The translations under genes and the position numbers were made by a program. The notes beneath the pieces were generated by a model. That model saw only the letters and a list, made by a program, of their open reading frames with translations. It ran no database searches and was not told the origin of the DNA. DNA of 64,000 nt. Source: RI-92 sp037384645 (GTDB lineage Bacteria > Pseudomonadota > Gammaproteobacteria > UBA6429 > Thiohalophilaceae). How positions within the stretch are numbered: the first letter of the stretch is position 1; each line of letters starts with the position of its first letter. The stretch spans positions 1 to 64,000 of the forward strand of contig JARRNT010000007.1 in the NCBI GenBank assembly GCA_037384645.1, written 5' to 3'. Below, piece after piece: positions 17,279-24,365 of the stretch.

Positions 17279-18034
17279 TTATTCAGCGTCATTTTTGCTG
17301 TAAAGTGGGCGCATCGCCTGTAGTAAGCTCTTAAAAAGATACTTATTGTGGGATTCTTCTTGTGCCAGCAGGGCCTTCATATGCGCCCGTTGCGTGGGTA
17401 TACCGAAGCAGGCAGGGCAGGAATCCGGGACCACCGGCAGGCCGGCTTCCTCGGCAAAGTCCCGGGTCTGGCGTTCGCGCACGTAAACCAGGGGCCGGAT
17501 AATGCGGATATCGCCATCCTTGTTCGTATAGTGCGCTTTCATGGTGCGCAACTGGCCACCGTTGAAGGCCGACATCAGGAAGCTCTCGGCCAGGTCGTCC
17601 AGGTGCTGAGCCAGGGCCAGCACGTTATACCCCTCACGGCGCAGGGTGGTATACATAATGCCGCGCTTGATGCGTGAACAAAACGAGCAAAACGAGTCCT
17701 TGAGCATGTGCTCCCGGGCCTGTTCTTCGATGTCCTGCTTCTCGAAGAAATAGGGGATACCCAGCTGCGCCAGGTAGGGTTTGAGTTGCTCAGGCTGGAA
17801 GCCTTCGATTAGCGGGTCCACGGTCAGGGCGGCCAGCTCAAATCGCACCGGGGCATAGCTTTGCAGGTGATGCAGGATGTGCAGCAGGCTCAGAGAGTCC
17901 TTGCCGCCGGACAGGCCCAGCAGGATGCGGTCGCCGTCGCGGATCATGTCAAAATCGGCAATGGCCCGCCCCACCTGGCGCATGATGGCCTTGGGTGGTT
18001 TGAGCAGTCGCGGTGTCAGGTTTTCGGCAAGCAT
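17279..18034 (-). CDS. ttcA: tRNA 2-thiocytidine biosynthesis protein TtcA
   Basis: A 251-residue PP-loop ATPase that thiolates cytidine 32 of certain tRNAs. The PP-loop SGGKDS is at residues 42-47, the catalytic Cys pair in CSFC at 116 and 119, and a CPAC pair at 206 and 209. These are the residues that hold the 4Fe-4S cluster or the transferred sulfur in TtcA. It is shorter than E. coli TtcA (about 311 residues) at both ends but has every motif. The sulfur-handling gene tusE is 6 kb away in the same window. Confidence 0.94.
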   Translation of the reverse strand: MLAENLTPRLLKPPKAIMRQVGRAIADFDMIRDGDRILLGLSGGKDSLSLLHILHHLQSYAPVRFELAALTVDPLIEGFQPEQLKPYLAQLGIPYFFEKQDIEEQAREHMLKDSFCSFCSRIKRGIMYTTLRREGYNVLALAQHLDDLAESFLMSAFNGGQLRTMKAHYTNKDGDIRIIRPLVYVRERQTRDFAEEAGLPVVPDSCPACFGIPTQRAHMKALLAQEESHNKYLFKSLLQAMRPLYSKNDAE

Positions 18035-18138
18035 TGCCCTATGGTACCAGCTGCAAGCGCATGGGGGTTAACCCGCGATGGCCGCAGGGACGTTTATAAC
18101 CCAACGATAAATTGTGACATCAACGTGAGGTTTTGCAG

Positions 18139-18550
18139 ATGTATAACTACTGGTACTGGTGGATCCTGGCTATGGTGCTGATTGTGCTGGAGCTGCTCGG
18201 TCGTGGGACATTTTTCCTGTGGATGGGCATCTCCGCCGGTATTGTGGGTTTCATCCTGCTGCTGGAGCCCTCGCTGGGCTGGCAATACCAGTTTATGGTG
18301 TTTTCGGTCTTTTCCATTGTCAGTATTGCCGCGTGGCGTCTGTATCGGCGCAGGCATCCGCCCCGGAGCGATTGACCGACCCTCAACTGGCGGGGAGAAC
18401 ACTACGTGGACTGCCAGTTTACCCTGCAACATCCCATCGTCGATGACTCCGCCTGGAAGATACGAAGCAAGGATTATGAAGAAGGTTGCCGCGTACAGGT
18501 AATAACCGGCGTGGACGGGTGGTACCATCCTGCTGGTGGAAAAGCTCTGA
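18139..18550 (+). pseudogene. nfeD: NfeD-like membrane protein, broken by an internal TGA and a frameshift
   Basis: The frame from ATG 18139 (GTGAGG ribosome site) encodes the typical NfeD membrane part, two to three transmembrane segments ending RRRHPP, and stops at TGA 18373-18375. In the same frame after that stop comes PTLNWRGEHYVDCQFTLQHPIVDDSAWKIRS and so on to ITGVDG. This is the soluble OB-fold domain that normally follows in NfeD/YbbK. Near 18517-18523 a single extra base shifts the frame; removing it restores the expected end TILLVEKL and stop at 18548-18550. Two independent lesions point to a decayed gene. No stomatin partner is present. Confidence 0.75.
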
Positions 18551-18676
18551 GGCACGCTGCAGCGGCGCTTTCCCGCGTTCGTTATAGGTCAATCTGGCCT
18601 TATCTGCCGGCAGGCGGGCGGCGTGGCGGTGGAAATGTTACACTCCCCGGCCCATGCATGAATCAAGACAAACGCA

Positions 18677-21600
18677 ATGAGCCAGTTCGAAGCCTTACTC
18701 AAACAACGCATTCTAGTCCTCGACGGTGCCATGGGCACCATGGTCCAGCGCCACAAGCTGGATGAACACGATTACCGCGGCCGCCAGTATCGCGGCTGGG
18801 AGCACGAACTCAAGGGTCTTAATGACCTGCTGGTGATTACCCAGCCCAAGATCGTCAAGGATATCCATGCCGCCTACCTGATGGCCGGTGCAGATATCAT
18901 CGAGACCAATACCTTTAACGCGACCGCGCACGACCTGGAACAATATGGGCTTGGTCAGCTTGCCTATGAACTCAACGAGACTGCGGCCAGGCTGGCCCGC
19001 GAAGTGGCCGACGAGTTTTCCTCGGCGGACAAGCCGCGCTTTGTCGCCGGCGTGCTCGGTCCGACCCGCAAGATGTCATCGCTGGGCACCGATGCCGAAG
19101 ACCCGGCCAAGCGAGATATTACCTTTGACGACCTGGTGCGTGATTACACCGAGGCGGCCAAGGGACTGGTCAACGGCGGTGCCGACCTGATTTTGATCGA
19201 AACCATCTTTGATACGCTCAATGCCAAGGCCGCGATTTTTGCCCTGGAGCAGGTCTTCGACACCTTTGGTACGCGCCGGCCGATCATGATCTCCGGTACG
19301 ATTACCGACGCGGCCGGCGGTACCCTGATTGGGCAGACCCCCGAGGCCTTCTGGAATTCATTGCGCCATGCGCAGCCGATCAGTTTTGGTTTTAACTGCG
19401 CCCTGGGTCCCAAACAATTGCGCGCGCATATCGAGGAACTGGCGGGATACTGTGACACCTATGTCAGCGCCCATCCCAACGCCGGCCTGCCCAACCAGTT
19501 CGGTGGCTATGACCTGACGCCACAGGACATGATCGAGGAACTGGAGCCGTGGCTAAAGGAAGGTTTCGTGAATATCATCGGCGGTTGTTGTGGTACTACG
19601 CCGGATCACATTAAGCTGATCGCCCAGGCCGCAGCCAAATACAAGCCGCGCAAGGTGCACAAGAAAGATTTCATCACGCGCCTCAGTGGTTTCGAGCCAT
19701 GCAATATCAGGAAAGACTCACTGTTCGTCAACGTCGGTGAGCGTACCAACGTGACCGGCTCGGCGATCTTCAAGCGCCTGATCATTGACGGCCAGTATGA
19801 CAAGGCCATCGATGTGGCCCGTCAGCAGGTCGATAACGGTGCCCAGGTGATCGACATCAACATGGACGAGGGCATGCTTGATGGCGAGGAGGCCATGGTG
19901 AAGTTCCTGCGCCTGATCGTGGGCGAGCGCGACATCACCAAGGTGCCGGTGATGCTCGATTCTTCCAAGTGGGAGATCATTGAGGCCGGGCTCAAATGCC
20001 TGCCGGGCAAGGGCGTGGTCAACTCGATCAGCCTGAAAGAAGGTGAAGCCAAGTTCATCGAGCACGCCCGGTTATGTCGGCGCTATGGTGCGGCAGTGAT
20101 CGTCATGGCCTTCGATGAAACCGGCCAGGCCGATACCTATCAACGCAAGATCGATATCTGTGCCCGTGCCTACAAGATCCTCACCGAACAGGTCGGCTTC
20201 CCGCCCGAGGAGATCATTTTTGATCCCAATATCTTTGCGGTTGCCACCGGCATTGATGAGCATAATAACTACGGCGTCGATTTCATCGAGGCCACGCGCT
20301 GGATCAAGCAGAATCTGCCGCATGCCCTGGTCAGCGGTGGCGTCAGTAACGTGTCGTTTTCATTCCGCGGCAATAACCCGGTGCGCGAGGCCATCCACGC
20401 GGTGTTCCTGTATCACGCGATCCAGGCCGGTATGGACATGGGGATTGTTAATGCCGGGCAACTGGCGGTGTATGACGATCTGCCGGTGGAATTGCGTGAG
20501 GCTGTGGAGGATGTGGTACTCAATCGTCGCGATGATGCCACCGAACGCCTGCTGGCGCTCGCTGATAAATATAAGGGCGAAGGTGGCGGTGGCGCCAGGA
20601 AGGAAGATGCCGAGTGGCGCAGCTGGCCGGTGGCCAAACGCCTGGAGCACGCCCTGGTCAAGGGAATCGATACCTATGTCGTGGAAGATACCGAAGAAGC
20701 GCGCAAGTCTTTCGATCGCCCGATCCACGTGATCGAAGGGCCGTTGATGGATGGCATGAACGTGGTCGGCGACCTGTTTGGGGCCGGCAAGATGTTCCTG
20801 CCACAGGTGGTCAAGAGTGCGCGGGTGATGAAAAAGGCAGTGGCCTATTTGATTCCATACATCGAGGCGGAAAAGAGCGAAGGCGCGCGCTCAGCCGGCA
20901 AGATCCTGATGGCCACGGTGAAAGGCGACGTGCACGATATCGGTAAGAACATCGTTGGCGTCGTGCTGCAATGCAACAATTTTGAGATCATCGACCTCGG
21001 TGTCATGGTCCCGGCCAGCGAGATCCTGGAAAAGGCCAGGGCCGAGAAGGTCGATATCATCGGCCTGAGCGGCCTGATCACACCATCACTGGATGAAATG
21101 GTGCACGTGGCCAAGGAGATGGAACGCCTGGGCTACGAGGTGCCCCTGATGATCGGCGGCGCTACCACCTCCAAGGCGCATACCGCGGTCAAGATTGAAC
21201 ACAATTATCACGGTGCCACGGTCTGGGTGAAGGATGCGTCGCGTGCAGTCAGTGTCGCACAAAACTTATTGAGCCCGGACAGGCGTGATGCCTTTCTCGC
21301 CGAGATGCGCGCTGACTACAATCGCGTGCGCGCGAGTCACGCGGATAAACGTTCACGCACGAGCTTTATGAGCCTGGCCGAAGCGCGTCGCAATAAGATC
21401 AAGCTTGACTGGGTCGGGTATACGCCACCCGTGCCGAAGCAGCTGGGGCTGCAGATCTTTGACGACGTACCCCTGGAATTTCTGGTGCCCTACATCGACT
21501 GGACACCATTCTTCCACACATGGGAAATGAAGGGCAGTTATCCCAAAATTTTCGATGACCCGAACAAGGGTGAGCAGGCGCGTCTGTTGTTCGATGAGGC

Positions 21601-22375
21601 ACAAAAGATGCTGTCGGATATTCTCAACCAACGCTGGCTCAAGGCCCGCGCCGTGATCGGGCTGTTCCCGGCCAACCAGGTCAACGATGACGACATCGAG
21701 ATTTATAAGAATGACAAACGCGACAAGGTGGTAACGACCTTACATCATCTGCGCCAACAAACACCACGACCGGACGATAAACCCAATCGTTGCCTGAGTG
21801 ACTTTGTGGCGCCAAAGGATAGCAATAAGGCCGATTACATCGGTGCGTTTGTGGTCACCATCCATGGTGCAGAGGAGAAGGCCAAACACTTCGATGTGCG
21901 GAACGATGTGGATCATGCGATTATGGTCAAGGCCCTGGCGGATCGACTGGCCGAGGCCTTCGCGGAATATATGCATGATCGCGTGCGCCATGTTAACTGG
22001 GGTTTCGAGTCGGGCAAATGGTCAGCCAGCCGTGGCGTGGATGACAAGGATTTCGACAACAATGCCCTGATCAAGGAAAGTTACCAGGGCATCCGCCCGG
22101 CGCCCGGTTATCCCGCCTGTCCCGAGCATACCGAGAAGGCGAGCTTGTGGCAGTTGCTCGATGCCGAGAAAAACTGTGGTGCACAACTTACCGAGAGTTA
22201 CGCCATGTGGCCGGCGGCGTCCGTCAGTGGCTGGTATTTCAGTCATCCTGAGGCGCGGTATTTTGCCGTGGGCAAGATTGACAAAGACCAGGTCGAGGAT
22301 TATGCCCGGCGCAAGGACATGAGTGTGGAAGAAGCCGAGCGCTGGCTGGCGCCAGCACTCGGTTACGATAACTAA
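18677..22375 (+). CDS. metH: Cobalamin-dependent methionine synthase MetH
   Basis: A 1232-residue, full-length four-module enzyme that transfers methyl from methyl-tetrahydrofolate to homocysteine. The homocysteine/zinc module spans about residues 1-330 with GGCCG (Cys304, Cys305). The pterin module spans about 345-610 (FVNVGERTNVTGS). The cobalamin module has DVHDIGKN, with the lower-ligand His at 753, and the SAM-binding reactivation domain reaches the C-terminus. I see no cobalamin riboswitch in the 126 bases upstream. It is monocistronic, bounded by a convergent gene. Confidence 0.97.
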   Translation: MSQFEALLKQRILVLDGAMGTMVQRHKLDEHDYRGRQYRGWEHELKGLNDLLVITQPKIVKDIHAAYLMAGADIIETNTFNATAHDLEQYGLGQLAYELNETAARLAREVADEFSSADKPRFVAGVLGPTRKMSSLGTDAEDPAKRDITFDDLVRDYTEAAKGLVNGGADLILIETIFDTLNAKAAIFALEQVFDTFGTRRPIMISGTITDAAGGTLIGQTPEAFWNSLRHAQPISFGFNCALGPKQLRAHIEELAGYCDTYVSAHPNAGLPNQFGGYDLTPQDMIEELEPWLKEGFVNIIGGCCGTTPDHIKLIAQAAAKYKPRKVHKKDFITRLSGFEPCNIRKDSLFVNVGERTNVTGSAIFKRLIIDGQYDKAIDVARQQVDNGAQVIDINMDEGMLDGEEAMVKFLRLIVGERDITKVPVMLDSSKWEIIEAGLKCLPGKGVVNSISLKEGEAKFIEHARLCRRYGAAVIVMAFDETGQADTYQRKIDICARAYKILTEQVGFPPEEIIFDPNIFAVATGIDEHNNYGVDFIEATRWIKQNLPHALVSGGVSNVSFSFRGNNPVREAIHAVFLYHAIQAGMDMGIVNAGQLAVYDDLPVELREAVEDVVLNRRDDATERLLALADKYKGEGGGGARKEDAEWRSWPVAKRLEHALVKGIDTYVVEDTEEARKSFDRPIHVIEGPLMDGMNVVGDLFGAGKMFLPQVVKSARVMKKAVAYLIPYIEAEKSEGARSAGKILMATVKGDVHDIGKNIVGVVLQCNNFEIIDLGVMVPASEILEKARAEKVDIIGLSGLITPSLDEMVHVAKEMERLGYEVPLMIGGATTSKAHTAVKIEHNYHGATVWVKDASRAVSVAQNLLSPDRRDAFLAEMRADYNRVRASHADKRSRTSFMSLAEARRNKIKLDWVGYTPPVPKQLGLQIFDDVPLEFLVPYIDWTPFFHTWEMKGSYPKIFDDPNKGEQARLLFDEAQKMLSDILNQRWLKARAVIGLFPANQVNDDDIEIYKNDKRDKVVTTLHHLRQQTPRPDDKPNRCLSDFVAPKDSNKADYIGAFVVTIHGAEEKAKHFDVRNDVDHAIMVKALADRLAEAFAEYMHDRVRHVNWGFESGKWSASRGVDDKDFDNNALIKESYQGIRPAPGYPACPEHTEKASLWQLLDAEKNCGAQLTESYAMWPAASVSGWYFSHPEARYFAVGKIDKDQVEDYARRKDMSVEEAERWLAPALGYDN

Positions 22376-22414
22376 AGCGCGCGGATTTTGCCGCCGCGAC
22401 TCACGCCCTGCTGC

Positions 22415-23179
22415 TTACTGGCGATAGTCGCGGCGATCCCGGTCGTATTGATCGTTCCGATCGCCCCTGTCGCGTCTGCCGTCTGGACGCCTGTCATCGC
22501 GTTGTTTCTGGTTTTTATTCTTGTCGCCCTTGTCGGATTTACCCTTGTCGTGTGAGCGACGGTTGTCTTTTGCCGGCGCCGCTTTTTTGGCGGGGGGCTG
22601 ATATAGGTAGTTCTGGCGATCACGCTGGTAATTCCGTTGTGTATTGTGTTCTTCACGACGCTGTTCGTGCTGGCGAGAGCCCTGGTTGTCGCGTTGTGGC
22701 ACGTAACGATACTGTTCAGGCTGTGTTTTTTGCGGCGGCTGATACCGGTAATCCTGAGGTTCGCGTCGGTTGTCACGTCGGGGCACGTAACGGTACTGTT
22801 CAGGCTGCTTCTTTTGTGGTGGCTGGTAATAGTATTCCGGGTAACGCCGGTGGTGCTCGTTATATTCCCGATAGGGTCGCTGGTAACGCGACTTAACCAC
22901 CACGTGCCTGCCCAGGCGGGCGCGCAGTGCCGGAGGGAGGACACGGACCTGAACCCAGCTGCCATTGCTCGGGTAAAAGTAGACGTGGCGGTGAATATCG
23001 TAATAGACCCGGACGCCGGGATAGTACCAGTAATCGAAATAGGCGACGCCGGCTGGTCCGCCATAGACATAGCCGGCACTGACGTAGGGTCGGCCATTGA
23101 CTGCGCAGCCACCCAGGCTGAGGCTGGCAGCAGCGGCCAGGCCGATAAGAACTATTCGGGTTGACGGATATAGCGGCAT
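22415..23179 (-). CDS. Tyr/Pro/Arg-rich repeat lipoprotein
   Basis: 254 residues. A lipoprotein signal (SLSLGGC, Cys25) precedes an ordered tyrosine-rich domain with YVSAGYVYGGPAGVAYFDYWYYPGV and YDIHRHVYFYPSNGSW. Then comes a long disordered part with two tandem copies of a roughly 28-residue unit (YQPPQK.QPEQYRYVP.RDN) and a third partial YQPP. It ends in a very charged Lys/Arg/Asp tail. The membrane-proximal part resembles the YXWGXW/DUF-type exported proteins with wall- or water-stress roles, but I cannot name a function. The tail is likely to bind polyanions. Confidence 0.7.
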   Translation of the reverse strand: MPLYPSTRIVLIGLAAAASLSLGGCAVNGRPYVSAGYVYGGPAGVAYFDYWYYPGVRVYYDIHRHVYFYPSNGSWVQVRVLPPALRARLGRHVVVKSRYQRPYREYNEHHRRYPEYYYQPPQKKQPEQYRYVPRRDNRREPQDYRYQPPQKTQPEQYRYVPQRDNQGSRQHEQRREEHNTQRNYQRDRQNYLYQPPAKKAAPAKDNRRSHDKGKSDKGDKNKNQKQRDDRRPDGRRDRGDRNDQYDRDRRDYRQ

Positions 23180-23310
23180 GGAACACCTCTCATTATGCGA
23201 TTTTCAATCAGTCTAATAACTATTTTATGAATATAGACTGAATTACGTGGTCGCAGCGGAAGCTGGCGACGAGTGTGGCGGACTGGGGTAACGGCAAGTG
23301 TCGATAGCGG

Positions 23311-23769
23311 CTAATTAAAAAGCCGTTGCCACCAGCGTCGACGATTTTGTGGCAGGAAAGTTTTGTCGTTCAGTTCTACCGGGGCCAGCCTGGACAGAAT
23401 CCAGCCTGGCATGGGCGGGTTGTCACTGAAACCGCAGCTGACGCCGAGGTTGTTGGGGTCGTAGATCTTGATAAAGCTGGGCTCGGTCTTGTCGTCGACA
23501 TACACGATCCCACAGTAATCCTCTTCATGTTCCTGGCGCAGGAGTTTGTCGATCTCGGCGATAAACGTTTTTACCTGGTCAGCACTGGCTGGCATGTCAG
23601 GAACAGGCTCACCAATGGCATAGATGTACCAGTTGGCATCGGCCCTGGCCTCAAGGACTTGCCAGAAGGCGTCCAGGTCATCCCACCTGAGCAGGCTGGT
23701 GAAACTGCCGCGAAAGGCCTGCAGGTAATCGGGAAGTTGGTCGGAGCGTATTGCTGTCTGGCTGCGCAT
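23311..23769 (-). CDS. Conserved hypothetical protein
   Basis: 152 residues from the ATG at 23769, chosen because AGGAAG sits about eight bases upstream; an upstream in-frame ATG exists at 23796. No domain is recognised. Notable segments are SLLRWDDLDAFWQVL, an acidic EEDYCGIVYVDDK strand-turn and the conserved-looking IKIYDPNNLGVSCG, followed by a basic RRRWWQRLF terminus. It is soluble with no signal peptide. It is divergent from tusE, whose promoter lies in between. Confidence 0.65.
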   Translation of the reverse strand: MRSQTAIRSDQLPDYLQAFRGSFTSLLRWDDLDAFWQVLEARADANWYIYAIGEPVPDMPASADQVKTFIAEIDKLLRQEHEEDYCGIVYVDDKTEPSFIKIYDPNNLGVSCGFSDNPPMPGWILSRLAPVELNDKTFLPQNRRRWWQRLFN

Positions 23770-23868
23770 TCGTGTCTTCCTGGTCGGTGGTGCCAAGGGA
23801 AAGCCAGCATAGCAAATCCCGCCAGTCGCTGGGAACTGTTGCCGGCTAACCGCGTCTATACTAGGTAA

Positions 23869-23901
23869 GTAGTTGACAAATTCACTCGGGTATAGTTTAA
23901 T
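23869..23901 (+). promoter_or_regulatory. Sigma-70 promoter with overlapping IscR type-1-like site upstream of tusE
   Basis: TTGACA (23873-23878) and TTTAAT (23896-23901) are 17 bases apart, close to consensus. The 25 bases at 23869-23893 agree with the published IscR type-1 consensus (ATASYYGAC...GTCRRSTAT) at 22 positions by my alignment, with the -35 element inside it. This is the geometry of IscR-repressed promoters of iron-sulfur assembly genes. The transcript would start about 80 bases before the tusE ATG. Confidence 0.6.
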
Positions 23902-23989
23902 GGTCCATATGAATTCCCCGGGAATTACTGGATAACTGCTTGATTATATTAAGACTATTTGTAAATCGACAACGCTTAAGGAGTCTACG

Positions 23990-24283
23990 ATGAATTTACC
24001 TGAACGTGACGGTGACGGGTATCTCACCGACATGAGTGCCTGGACACCGGAAATTGCCAAGGCCATGGCCGAACAGGATGGGGTCGAACTGGATGACACC
24101 AAGTGGGCTCACATTCTCAAGGCGCGTGAATACTTTGATGATAACGGCGTGGTCCCGCCGATTCGTAAGTTTGCCAAATACGTGGGTGAAGACCAGAAGG
24201 CCATGTTCCAGATGTGGATGACGGGCCCCATGAAGCCCATTACCAAGTACGGCGGTTTACCCAAGCCGACCGGTTGCGTCTGA
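23990..24283 (+). CDS. tusE: TusE/DsrC-family sulfur-relay protein
   Basis: 97 residues of the DsrC/TusE/DsvC fold with the family C-terminus GLPKPTGCV, whose penultimate Cys (C96) carries persulfide sulfur. The second cysteine found about ten residues earlier in true dissimilatory DsrC is absent here, so this looks like TusE, the tRNA 2-thiouridine relay protein, rather than a sulfite-reductase partner. Sequence DGYLTDMSAWTPEIAKAMAEQDGVEL is typical. AAGGAG sits at the right distance from the ATG. It stands alone with its own promoter and terminator; no tusBCD is adjacent. Confidence 0.9.
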   Translation: MNLPERDGDGYLTDMSAWTPEIAKAMAEQDGVELDDTKWAHILKAREYFDDNGVVPPIRKFAKYVGEDQKAMFQMWMTGPMKPITKYGGLPKPTGCV

Positions 24284-24324
24284 TCGCATCCCGTATTTTT
24301 TGTCAAACGCCTGCCATGGGTGAT

Positions 24325-24355
24325 AACGGCCAGAATTTTTCTGGCCGTTTTTTAT
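24325..24355 (+). terminator. Rho-independent terminator after tusE
   Basis: A perfect 11-bp stem, AACGGCCAGAA (24325-24335) with TTCTGGCCGTT (24339-24349), closes on a three-base loop and is followed by a T-rich run ending near 24355. It ends the tusE transcript and sits just before the convergent kinase gene; its T-tract may also work from the other side. Confidence 0.93.
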
Positions 24356-24365
24356 TGGGGTGGGC

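Noticed and set aside
23990..24283. Dissimilatory sulfite reductase partner DsrC
   Set aside because: Only the penultimate cysteine is present; DsrC also needs a second cysteine about ten residues earlier.
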